Source of the DNA: Rhopalosiphum padi
Lineage: Eukaryota > Arthropoda > Insecta > Hemiptera > Aphididae
DNA length: 64,000 nt
NCBI RefSeq assembly: GCF_020882245.1
Contig: NC_083599.1
Span: forward strand, 51,796,748 to 51,860,747
Reading direction: 5' to 3'
Shown piece after piece: positions 48,381 through 58,298 of this stretch. Each line of letters begins with the position of its first letter. The stretch's first letter is position 1. The notes beneath the pieces were generated by a model. It ran no database searches and was not told the origin of the DNA. It saw only the letters and a list, made by a program, of their open reading frames with translations. The position numbers and the translations under genes were made by a program.

Positions 48381-49157
48381 TATTTATATGTATTCAATTA
48401 AAGAAAATACCCTACCATTAGGATTATTCGATATACTAATAGCTTCCATCTTAATCAATGAACTAAATAACACTATCGTTACCTTTATATTTTTCGCTGA
48501 TAGATCATTTAAACATTAAGAGACAATGATATGTATTCAATTAAATATTCACACACCACCTGGACATTAGTTATTCGCTATAATAATCTATTACTTAATT
48601 ATATTTTAATATACACTAATAATACAAGTATCTACCACAAGAAGCATTAGTTCTTCATAGCGTATATTTACATTAGTATCCCTGATTCAAACACAATAGC
48701 GTTTTGTCCAATATCGATATGCCCAAACACAACCAGTTAGGTTAATGTGTTGAAATTTAAAGAATGTATTGATACTTAAAAGCATAGACACATATCATGT
48801 CATTAGCAAACGACACACATCCGCCAACACGGCCGGGCGTATAAATGTATTCATACTTCTTAATTTGTTTGTAATATCCCGGATGGTTATTGAGATATAC
48901 ATTATGGAATGTACACATTAATGCTAAAGTCTAGCATTTATACCACCGAAAATGTAAAGAATGTATTATATTTAATGTATTGATACTTAATAGCATGAAT
49001 ATTATATATAATGCACCAATTTAAGAGTCTGACCGAAAGAGCCGACAGCTCTTCAGTGTTTCTCCAGCCTTATAGCTCTTCGAACCACAACCGTTCTTGC
49101 GCTCCGTGTTTAAAACGTTTTTATTCAGTGTTCTTCATTTCTCGTATACTTTTAATC
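48381..49157. other. Left-arm sequence upstream of the ORF
   Basis: AT-rich, with no long frame until 49011. A GC-rich spot (48826-48840) is followed by GTATAAATG, which could be a TATA-like element about 320 bp before the ORF start. The frame is open from 49011 and contains several Ser/Cys-rich codons, which I take as 5' leader. Confidence 0.3.
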
Positions 49158-49580
49158 ATGGCCGGTTCAATCGCTAACATGAAAAAACACTACAATCAGA
49201 AAAGTTTTACATATGTTCCACCAACACCGCCTGCAGAGCTCATCGACTGTAGCAATTTCATTCTCAACTTCACCGAGCGTAAATTTTTGAATGTAGGACT
49301 TGATCCTGCAGATAAATTTAACACCATAGTACAAGTCATCACTCCTTCGAGATATGTAAATATATCATCTGATTTTCTAAGACGTATATACTCACTTATG
49401 GGGAACATTCTATCTTTTATACTCGACCTACCTCAAAAATACAAGCGACATTTATTTCTGGAAACAGAAATTATTTCACTATCTAGTATGGTGTATAAAG
49501 GGGAAAATATGCTTGTCATCGAATCAAAAACACAAGCTGGATGTCGAGTATTGCTAAATCGTGCTGATTTAATGAAATAA
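49158..49580 (+). CDS. Unrecognised ORF, left arm, first part
   Basis: From ATG 49158 (MAGSIANMKKHYNQ) the frame runs 140 codons to a TAA at 49578-49580. An earlier ATG at 49011 would add 49 residues of Ser/Cys-rich leader; I prefer 49158 because the sequence there becomes protein-like. Visible segments include PPTPPAELIDCSNFI, ITPSRYVNISSDFLRRIYSL, a hydrophobic MGNILSFIL, and VYKGENMLVIES. I do not recognise a family, and there is no signal peptide or catalytic motif. The next 68-codon frame is in the same phase, three codons after the stop, so one stop codon splits a longer ancestral ORF. An inverted copy lies at 51773-52195. It is probably the protein of the mobile or duplicated element that forms the palindrome. 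Confidence 0.5.
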   Translation: MAGSIANMKKHYNQKSFTYVPPTPPAELIDCSNFILNFTERKFLNVGLDPADKFNTIVQVITPSRYVNISSDFLRRIYSLMGNILSFILDLPQKYKRHLFLETEIISLSSMVYKGENMLVIESKTQAGCRVLLNRADLMK

Positions 49581-49586
49581 CAATAT

Positions 49587-49790
49587 ATGGAGGAGAGTAT
49601 TTTCGAAACGTTCGCACGAAAGTCAGCCATCATACGTCCAGTTGTATTAAGGCAATTTGAAATTATTGCTCATACCAAATGCATGCACTTATACCAGGGT
49701 TTGACATGTGGGCGATTCAGACTGATTCCATCAAAATTTAATTTTGCATATAATGGCATATTTGGATGGTTAGAGAATATTTTTTCATAA
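49587..49790 (+). CDS. Unrecognised ORF, left arm, continuation after the stop codon
   Basis: 67 codons in the same phase as 49158-49580, separated from it by the TAA and two more codons. The segment reads ESIFETFARKSAIIRPVVL, then FEIIAHTKCMHLYQ, and ends in a hydrophobic FAYNGIFGWLENIF. The start at 49587 is only the first ATG after the stop; a continuous ancestral protein is more likely. After about residue 32 the composition becomes intron-like, so a splice site near 49690 is possible. Confidence 0.4.
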   Translation: MEESIFETFARKSAIIRPVVLRQFEIIAHTKCMHLYQGLTCGRFRLIPSKFNFAYNGIFGWLENIFS

Positions 49791-49820
49791 GTGCATATAA
49801 TGTATATATTTTTCTTAGCA

Positions 49821-49931
49821 ATGGCACTTACCGTACCGCGTAAATCTTTCAACTTAAAACAAAAGGTGAACATTATTCATTGTAAAGAGTCTAACGATTT
49901 GTCTATTCGTAAACATGTTAATAAATATTAA
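49821..49931 (+). pseudogene. Possible pogo/Tigger transposase amino-terminus, left arm
   Basis: A 36-codon frame (MALTVPRKSFNLKQKVNII, then ESNDLSIRKHV) resembles the first helices of the CENP-B/pogo helix-turn-helix that opens Tigger-type transposases: a basic start, F-x-LKQKV-x-II, then a polar turn. It stops after the first helices. The nearby terminal repeat at 50024-50103 supports the assignment. Mirror copy at 51422-51532. Confidence 0.4.
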
Positions 49932-50023
49932 AATTAAAGTTATAATTTAAAGTATACGTAAAATATACGTAATAAATTTTCATTTTCCCTTTAACAGATA
50001 TGTTACTAATTTTAGTTATAAAA

Positions 50024-50103
50024 CACTGAAACCTATAACGGACACCATTTATAAGGAACATTTATTTTGGTCCAGTGACTGTCCGTTATATACAGATTTC
50101 ACT
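50024..50103. repeat. Tigger/pogo-like terminal repeat, left arm
   Basis: CACTGAAACCTATAACGGAC at the left and, inverted, AGTGAAATCTGTATATAACGG at the right form an imperfect 80-bp inverted repeat. A CAGTGAAA...ATAACGGAC end with this inner inverted repeat is familiar from insect Tigger-like elements. Mirror copy at 51250-51329. Confidence 0.45.
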
Positions 50104-50267
50104 ATATTACATTAATAAAGAAATATAAATTTTAATGAGAAAAAAATTAAATAACCATACACTTCACATTGAATTTAAACTAAAAATTAATTTGTTTACT
50201 AAAATAATCTTATTTCACATTTGATTTTCTACTATTTCTACCAATTCTATTTTGTTTAATTACTTAC

Positions 50268-50646
50268 AAGTATCTCTTCTTTTATTCTATTATTTTCTTT
50301 AATCTTCCTGCTATAAAAATAAAAATGTATTAGTATATTTATAAATAAATAGAAAGAAACTTTTAATAGTTTCTATAATTTTATACTTACTGTTGATACG
50401 CATTGTATCTCTGGGCATATATTTTGTTTGCTTTCGATTCAAATCTTATCAGAGTATTTTTATTCATCGGCATGTCCCATCTAAAACATATTGATAAATT
50501 TAATTTATTTTAAATTTAAAAATATAGATGGACTAACGATTTGGCAAACTTCCAGAAATGAACTGAAAGGTATTCAGATTCTGGAATTATTTTCTGTATT
50601 TCTGCACGATAATATGTATTCTTCCAATTACAAAAGACTAATTCGC
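50268..50646 (-). pseudogene. Captured gene fragment, three exons, copy 2 (left arm)
   Basis: Same three exons as at 20228-20621: exon a 50646-50538 (extends from the arm into the spacer), exon b 50480-50391, exon c 50307-50268. All borders and phases are preserved. The intron between a and b is 15 bp shorter than in copy 1. Exon a is complete only here and in copy 1. Confidence 0.5.
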
Positions 50647-50724
50647 CTAGAAAACAGATAAAAATAATATTTAACAGTTTATTAATGTATTTGCTAACCA
50701 TTATTTGTAATGTAATTCCATTGT
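50629..50724. other. Palindrome spacer
   Basis: 96 bp between the arms. Its first 75 bp continue the copy seen at 20604-20680, so they belong to the left copy. The remaining bases (TTTGTAATGTAATTCCATTG) are of unknown origin and may mark the fusion point. Confidence 0.8.
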
Positions 50725-51085
50725 ATTGGAAGAATACATATTATCGTGCAGAAATACAGAAAATAATTCCAGAATCTGAATACCTTTCAGTTCATTTCTG
50801 GAAGTTTGCCAAATCGTTAGTCCATCTATATTTTTAAATTTAAAATAAATTAAATTTATCAATATGTTTTAGATGGGACATGCCGATGAATAAAAATACT
50901 CTGATAAGATTTGAATCGAAAGCAAACAAAATATATGCCCAGAGATACAATGCGTATCAACAGTAAGTATAAAATTATAGAAACTATTAAAAGTTTCTTT
51001 CTATTTATTTATAAATATACTAATACATTTTTATTTTTATAGCAGGAAGATTAAAGAAAATAATAGAATAAAAGAAGAGATACTT
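50725..51085 (+). pseudogene. Captured gene fragment, copy 3 (right arm, truncated)
   Basis: Mirror of copy 2 on the plus strand: truncated exon a 50725-50815 (its first 18 bases and acceptor are missing because the arm starts inside the exon), exon b 50873-50962, exon c 51046-51085. Confidence 0.5.
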
Positions 51086-51249
51086 GTAAGTAATTAAACA
51101 AAATAGAATTGGTAGAAATAGTAGAAAATCAAATGTGAAATAAGATTATTTTAGTAAACAAATTAATTTTTAGTTTAAATTCAATGTGAAGTGTATGGTT
51201 ATTTAATTTTTTTCTCATTAAAATTTATATTTCTTTATTAATGTAATAT

Positions 51250-51329
51250 AGTGAAATCTGTATATAACGGACAGTCACTGGACCAAAATAAATGTTCCTT
51301 ATAAATGGTGTCCGTTATAGGTTTCAGTG
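51250..51329. repeat. Tigger/pogo-like terminal repeat, right arm
   Basis: Inverted copy of 50024-50103. Confidence 0.45.
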
Positions 51330-51421
51330 TTTTATAACTAAAATTAGTAACATATCTGTTAAAGGGAAAATGAAAATTTATTACGTATATTTTACGTATA
51401 CTTTAAATTATAACTTTAATT

Positions 51422-51532
51422 TTAATATTTATTAACATGTTTACGAATAGACAAATCGTTAGACTCTTTACAATGAATAATGTTCACCTTTTGTTTTAAG
51501 TTGAAAGATTTACGCGGTACGGTAAGTGCCAT
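51422..51532 (-). pseudogene. Possible pogo/Tigger transposase amino-terminus, right arm
   Basis: Inverted copy of 49821-49931, the same 36 codons. Confidence 0.4.
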
Positions 51533-51562
51533 TGCTAAGAAAAATATATACATTATATGCAC

Positions 51563-51766
51563 TTATGAAAAAATATTCTCTAACCATCCAAATATGCCAT
51601 TATATGCAAAATTAAATTTTGATGGAATCAGTCTGAATCGCCCACATGTCAAACCCTGGTATAAGTGCATGCATTTGGTATGAGCAATAATTTCAAATTG
51701 CCTTAATACAACTGGACGTATGATGGCTGACTTTCGTGCGAACGTTTCGAAAATACTCTCCTCCAT
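51563..51766 (-). CDS. Unrecognised ORF, right arm, continuation after the stop codon
   Basis: Identical inverted copy of 49587-49790. The frame on the opposite strand (51480-51683) is a shadow. Confidence 0.4.
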   Translation of the reverse strand: MEESIFETFARKSAIIRPVVLRQFEIIAHTKCMHLYQGLTCGRFRLIPSKFNFAYNGIFGWLENIFS

Positions 51767-51772
51767 ATATTG

Positions 51773-52195
51773 TTATTTCATTAAATCAGCACGATTTAGC
51801 AATACTCGACATCCAGCTTGTGTTTTTGATTCGATGACAAGCATATTTTCCCCTTTATACACCATACTAGATAGTGAAATAATTTCTGTTTCCAGAAATA
51901 AATGTCGCTTGTATTTTTGAGGTAGGTCGAGTATAAAAGATAGAATGTTCCCCATAAGTGAGTATATACGTCTTAGAAAATCAGATGATATATTTACATA
52001 TCTCGAAGGAGTGATGACTTGTACTATGGTGTTAAATTTATCTGCAGGATCAAGTCCTACATTCAAAAATTTACGCTCGGTGAAGTTGAGAATGAAATTG
52101 CTACAGTCGATGAGCTCTGCAGGCGGTGTTGGTGGAACATATGTAAAACTTTTCTGATTGTAGTGTTTTTTCATGTTAGCGATTGAACCGGCCAT
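51773..52195 (-). CDS. Unrecognised ORF, right arm, first part
   Basis: Identical inverted copy of 49158-49580, with the same internal TAA. Finding the same stop in both arms shows that it arose before the palindrome formed. Confidence 0.5.
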   Translation of the reverse strand: MAGSIANMKKHYNQKSFTYVPPTPPAELIDCSNFILNFTERKFLNVGLDPADKFNTIVQVITPSRYVNISSDFLRRIYSLMGNILSFILDLPQKYKRHLFLETEIISLSSMVYKGENMLVIESKTQAGCRVLLNRADLMK

Positions 52196-53376
52196 GATTA
52201 AAAGTATACGAGAAATGAAGAACACTGAATAAAAACGTTTTAAACACGGAGCGCAAGAACGGTTGTGGTTCGAAGAGCTATAAGGCTGGAGAAACACTGA
52301 AGAGCTGTCGGCTCTTTCGGTCAGACTCTTAAATTGGTGCATTATATATAATATTCATGCTATTAAGTATCAATACATTAAATATAATACATTCTTTACA
52401 TTTTCGGTGGTATAAATGCTAGACTTTAGCATTAATGTGTACATTCCATAATGTATATCTCAATAACCATCCGGGATATTACAAACAAATTAAGAAGTAT
52501 GAATACATTTATACGCCCGGCCGTGTTGGCGGATGTGTGTCGTTTGCTAATGACATGATATGTGTCTATGCTTTTAAGTATCAATACATTCTTTAAATTT
52601 CAACACATTAACCTAACTGGTTGTGTTTGGGCATATCGATATTGGACAAAACGCTATTGTGTTTGAATCAGGGATACTAATGTAAATATACGCTATGAAG
52701 AACTAATGCTTCTTGTGGTAGATACTTGTATTATTAGTGTATATTAAAATATAATTAAGTAATAGATTATTATAGCGAATAACTAATGTCCAGGTGGTGT
52801 GTGAATATTTAATTGAATACATATCATTGTCTCTTAATGTTTAAATGATCTATCAGCGAAAAATATAAAGGTAACGATAGTGTTATTTAGTTCATTGATT
52901 AAGATGGAAGCTATTAGTATATCGAATAATCCTAATGGTAGGGTATTTTCTTTAATTGAATACATATAAATATCTTGTATGATTAACTTCTAAAACTTAA
53001 TTTCTTTTTCAAAAGTTAAAAAAAAATAAAAACGTCAAGTGTAATATTTAAAGAATAATATTATGCTGTTTTGTTCTTAAACTCTGAATAAATTATTCTA
53101 TAATTTATTTACATATCCATAACATAATTTTCGTATTGTGTAGATTGTCATAATACCCACATGAGTGTGAGATATTTTTTGTAAGATAAAACTGTAAAAC
53201 CATTTTCAATTATTTAACATGACGTGTTTATTGGACATTGCATCAGGGTATAAAATATGAGTATTTTTGATAAGTGTTAAAAAAAAAATAATAAATGCAA
53301 TTGGTGCGGGAAGTATATCAATATTCATTAAGTATAAACATTTAATATATAATTTATAGTAATTATTATATTGTGT

Positions 53377-53470
53377 GTGTACAAAAACATTGACTACATT
53401 TTCATGACTTATTTGTTGCGGTTGCGTTTGCGGTGGCGGCGGGTTGCGGTTTCTGAATCGGCTATTTAAT
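53377..53470 (-). repeat. Right flank of palindrome: repeat tail plus GC-rich CCGCAACC tract
   Basis: 53377-53414 continues the repeat copy seen at 18525-18562. Then 53415-53470 is the inverted counterpart of the GC tract at 20028-20082. The two pieces are directly fused here but about 1.07 kb apart at the left locus. Confidence 0.75.
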
Positions 53471-54023
53471 ACTACTTTAGTAAATTTGTGTTTATTTTTA
53501 ATTTATCTCATAAAACAATAATTGAATACAAAAACTTGTAGGTTTATGTGTGGTCAATTGTTACAATGAAACAAAAAGCTGCGTGTAATTTGGAGTTATG
53601 AAAAAAAATAATAATTAAATGTGAGTATCACGATATTTGCAAAAATAAATATATTTTTTAGATTTATACAAGTTTTCAACGTTGTAAAAATATTTATTCG
53701 GACAATCGTCGTAATTTAGGCAATTAAAATGTTCAAATGTTCAATGCAACAAATTTAATTTATTTAACTACATATATGTATTTATTTTTTTGGTTGTAAG
53801 ATAATTTAATAAATTATAATCATTGTAATTAAATAAAAATAATAAATATTTTATATTATAATAATATAAAACAAATTTTCACCTATGCATATTTTTGTTT
53901 TTTTTTTTTGTGAATATTTTGCCAATTTTATCTCCTATAACTTCTCATCCATAATAATAATATTTAAATATAATAATAGTAGGTAGGCTACTACAATATA
54001 ATTTTTGAGCATAATTGCATTGA
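53471..54023. other. AT-rich downstream region of the CRAL-TRIO gene
   Basis: No gene. It includes the probable 3' untranslated region of the minus-strand gene ending at 54024. I see no clear AATAAA on that strand close by. Confidence 0.45.
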
Positions 54024-57000
54024 TCATCTGTTGTATCCATATTGCGCTAGATCTAAAATAAAAATAAAATGTTCCATTATTGTTATATAATTCTAATTAC
54101 AATAGTTTATTATAAATTTATAAATAAAAAAAATAAAATTACAAATAAATATAAATATTATTACTTTTATACTAAATTAAAAGCCATTCTCTTTTTATAA
54201 CTTATATAAAACTTTAGAACAAACAACAATGTATGGTATTTTTTAACAATTTTGATGTTCTATAAATTATATTATATATTAGCTATATTTTACCTTTAAG
54301 ATACTGTTCTTTCCTCAAGAGTTGTTGTACCCAAGTTATCGGATCAAATTCTAAATTGCCACCATAATATGTTGGCAAAATATTTGGTGCTATATATTTA
54401 TGTAAGGAATTGAAATTATTTCCGTGAAAATGAACCTTTAAAAAAACTTTCAATATTATAAAGAATAAAAATACGAGGGAAAAAAACTAACCCGACAGCG
54501 TAATTTTTCTTTCAAAAATGGTTTAATGATTGAATATACAGTGTATAAGTATAATGGTTCATTGATAAAATGAAATCCTTGAAACCTTAATGGGAAGCTA
54601 TCCTTAAAAAATGAATCAATCTTAATATTAATAAATATTATATGACAGACAAAAAAATGTTTTTGAGGTGACTTGCAACAACTTAGTAAATAGGACATTG
54701 GTAGGAAAAATTAGGGCTATAATAGCTTTATTATTTTGAGTGAATTACACAGTGTCTTTATAATATTAAGAGAGTAGTTATTAAATACTTAATAATTGCT
54801 TTATTTCTAAGTATTCATTTTCGATATTCATCCACCAACCAAAAATATATTAAAAATATTTAATAAATTGTATTTTCCAAATAAAACTAATTGTATATGG
54901 GATTTTAGAGCGCTCTACCGTTCCAATTAGTTGTCTCTTAAGACAAGTTTAGAGTATTCCAAGTCTATAATTATTCCATTACCGTATCAAGAAAAGGATT
55001 CTACATTGTTAACAGCAAAATCTGGTTTTAAGCTACCATCACCGTCAAAAATAATTAATTAGACATATTTTTCTCCTATAGATTATTATACTTACTTCAT
55101 CATGACTATATATAAATAAATAATTCAAAATAGATTTCAAAATTTAATAAAGTACAAGTTAGTCGGTGGTTTGGACTAAATACTCTAAAAGCTAAAGTAC
55201 AATATCACTAAAGAAAGTAATATAAAAAATAATAATAGTAATATAATATGAACTGTTTCTTACTTGCACAACTTCAGCAGACTTTTTAGCATAATAAGGT
55301 GATAAATATTGATAATGTTTCAGCCACTTAAATCCTGTAAAATCAGCAATTGCAACCATACCAGCAAGTTGAGTTTTTGGATGTTCAGATATGACTTCCA
55401 AAATCATCAAGTTTATCTTAAAAACATCTTCTATGCTCATTCCAGACAAAACCTTTTCTAAATAATAATACTATGATATTATAATCATTGTACTATATTA
55501 TTATATTTATAATATGCGTTACATATACGTTACATATGCACATTAGTATACAATTATTAATTGGTTCCAGAATTATATACATTAAATATGTAATAAATAT
55601 GCATACATTATGCACTTATTATTATTAAAATTTACAAAATATGCAAAAAAAAGTGTTAATGTTTATTAAATAAAAACAATAAATTCTAAAAATATATCAA
55701 ACAAATGAACTGTACATTAAACTTGTATAACCAACCCATTGGTTCATTATAATTTATAATATTTCAAGTATTCATCGTTATCAAAAACACATTTTTAAAT
55801 AATAAGTACATTTTTATAGTATTTGTTATGTATCACATAAAAAGTTACAGTTAACTACTAAAGATATTATGTATATACAGATTCGAATAAAAACTCATGC
55901 CGGTTTTCGGAAAATATGTTCTTGAATCAAGAAAAACTTATAATTCTAGATTATCCATCGAAAAGTTGAAGCTATCAAATCAGACTTAAAGTATACTAAG
56001 CCACTACATAGATTTCTAGGTAGTTTTTCGTTATTGAAATTACATTCAACGTAATAATTGTGTTATCTAGAGCTAAATATATTTTGGTTAAGCTAGGTCT
56101 ATCAATAAGAAAGTATTGATCGACTATTAAATAGATATCGAACTATTGACAATAATAAGCCAAAAGGTAAACGAGTCGATATACGAGAATAAATAAATTT
56201 AAAAATATTTTAAATGTGTAAATAATATTATGCCAAGTTAGTTAAAAGACAATATTATAAGACTTTATTTTTAAACTAATATGGCTAATATAATGTCTTA
56301 CTTAAAATACATTAACATTTAACAATATATATAAATATTTAATTTACTATAATAATGCAGTTTATTTTAAAAATTAACTTCACTAATATTATAAATATAA
56401 CCTACCCATTCTAAAAACATATATTTCTCGTCCGTGCTGATCCCTGTGAGGTAACATAAAAACTGTCCCGCTTTCCAAAAAAAGAATATAATTGGATGGA
56501 ACAGTTAAATTGAATAATTTCGGATTCTTTTCTTTTGCTTCAAAATAATTTTGAACCTATTGTTTTTCATAAAAAATATAGCAATTTATTTACATTTTAA
56601 TATTTCCGCAAACAAAACATTTAAAATATTTTCATTTTATAATTGATAATTTAGTTAAAAATCAGAATTGTTGTCATACGATAACTATTAATAAAGAAAT
56701 ATTAGAAAGTATCTTAAATAAAATTTCATAAAATCTCATATTATATAGACATACAGTCAATATGTACAATGTACATATATTTAAATGATAAGTAAATATT
56801 ATAGAACCAATATCATGTACTGGTATGTCACTAAAATACAACTTTAATATTATAAATAAGATAAAATATAAATATTTTCATCAAAGATCAAAGAATCATG
56901 TTTAACTGTAAATAATCGTGTTTTTCGCATGGATACCTAGGTATATAACCAATGAATTTTAATAAAATGTATTTAAAAAAATATGTATTATATTATATGT

Positions 57001-58298
57001 ACTATAATTTTTAGAATATTATGAATCATAATATAATTTATGATTAATATAATAACTTACCAATTTAAATGCTTTGTTTACTTGAAATTTTCTAGCTCTT
57101 AAAAATTTAAGCATAAATGCATCATCCATTCTTGATTTCAATAAAATATCACCTTTCAAAATTAAACAGGCTATATTAACAATCATATAATAATGCTATG
57201 TAATGTATACCTACATGTACTTATATTGCATACATTCAACTATTTGTATAAGTAATAAATACTATCTAATACTTAAATTTCAATAAAGTATAATATCTAT
57301 TATTATATTTTATTGAAAGCAATGTAAACATTGTGGTACATATTATATTGTGTTTCATACCAAACAATACATAAACATAAATACCGAAGTAGGTACTTTA
57401 ACTATATAAGTTAGTATCTGCGACTAATTTCGGTTTCATGTTTAAATTTCATATGTACCGTTTATATTTTCTATTAAAAGACTAATATTTTAACTTTAAC
57501 ACAACCTCAGTATAGATATCAATCTGTCAATCATAATAGCATTTGAGCACTATGGAAAATCAAGCCAATAAAATAATGATTGCAGTAAAGTAGATTTAAT
57601 ACTTAATACCTTATTTGACATTATAAAATGTTTTTAATTATTAAAAGTTACCTTGTTTTGACTGACTAAATCATTTCAATCAAGTAAGTTATAAATTTAT
57701 TTTCAAAAAACTGCCTATTTAAAATCGCAATAATAAGACCATGTCACATTTGATTATTCAATATTAAAATAAACTCTTGACGACTCTGTTACTTTTAGAA
57801 TACTCAAAAATATCAAATTATTAGTATTAAAATATGATTAATATTTAATAATTACTTTTTGTTTTTATTTTATACCTATAACAACAGGATATTTATGATA
57901 TAGATGTTATTAATATCATTTTTCCTTATATTCAACTTATTGTTATAAATAAACAATTTTGCAAAACACCTTATTACATACCTATCTACTTATATAATAA
58001 ATATCTAATTTATTTATTTTTAAATTTATTTTATATAAAAGGCGAAATAACAAAATTATTATTGTTATTTCAATAACCACAATAAAATTATAATTTACCA
58101 CTTTTTTGAATTATTAGGTAATGCAACCAATAAAAATGTAATATATATTTATTAACATCTTTAATTATTATATAGGTTTTGCATACCTTTAATTAATGTA
58201 CGTAATTCATCAATGGCTAAATTTGGATCTGACGGCTCATTAAGTTCTTTTAGTAATTTAAATTTAATTTCGGATGAATTAATTTGGTTTTCTGACAT
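54024..58298 (-). CDS. CRAL-TRIO (Sec14-type) lipid-transfer protein, seven exons, complete
   Basis: Exons: 58298-58187, 57152-57061, 56556-56406, 55457-55264, 54602-54492, 54435-54294 and 54052-54024. They total 831 nt, 276 residues plus TGA, every junction with GT/AG and matching phase. Residues 1-68 form the helical CRAL-TRIO amino-terminal domain with FLRARKF at 54-60. The lipid-binding fold follows: YILFLESGTVFMLPHRD (about 89-107), a GMVAIADFTGFKW core near 150, FPLRFQGFHFINEP near 186-199, HFHGNN at 222-227 and LPTYYGG at 240-246. The length is that of alpha-tocopherol-transfer/clavesin-type proteins, cytosolic carriers of small lipids such as retinoids, tocopherols or phosphoinositides. 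Insects have many; the ligand cannot be read from the sequence. There is no signal peptide. The introns are very AT-rich. Very secure as a family call. Confidence 0.93.

Larger units (their letters stand above)
47977..53376. repeat. Large palindrome: two 2,652-bp inverted arms around a 96-bp spacer
   Basis: Left arm 47977-50628 and right arm 50725-53376 are inverted copies with a constant coordinate sum of 101353 wherever checked, so there is no net insertion or deletion. I found at least one substitution (an A/T difference beside the T-run near 48065 and its mirror near 53288). Spacer: 50629-50724. The left arm begins 11 bp after the end of the array. Each arm contains the ORFs and fragments listed separately. 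Confidence 0.95.

Noticed and set aside
47977..53376. Palindrome as a complete virus or Polinton with long terminal repeats
   Set aside because: No polymerase, integrase, capsid or protease-like frame lies between or within the arms; the spacer is only 96 bp.
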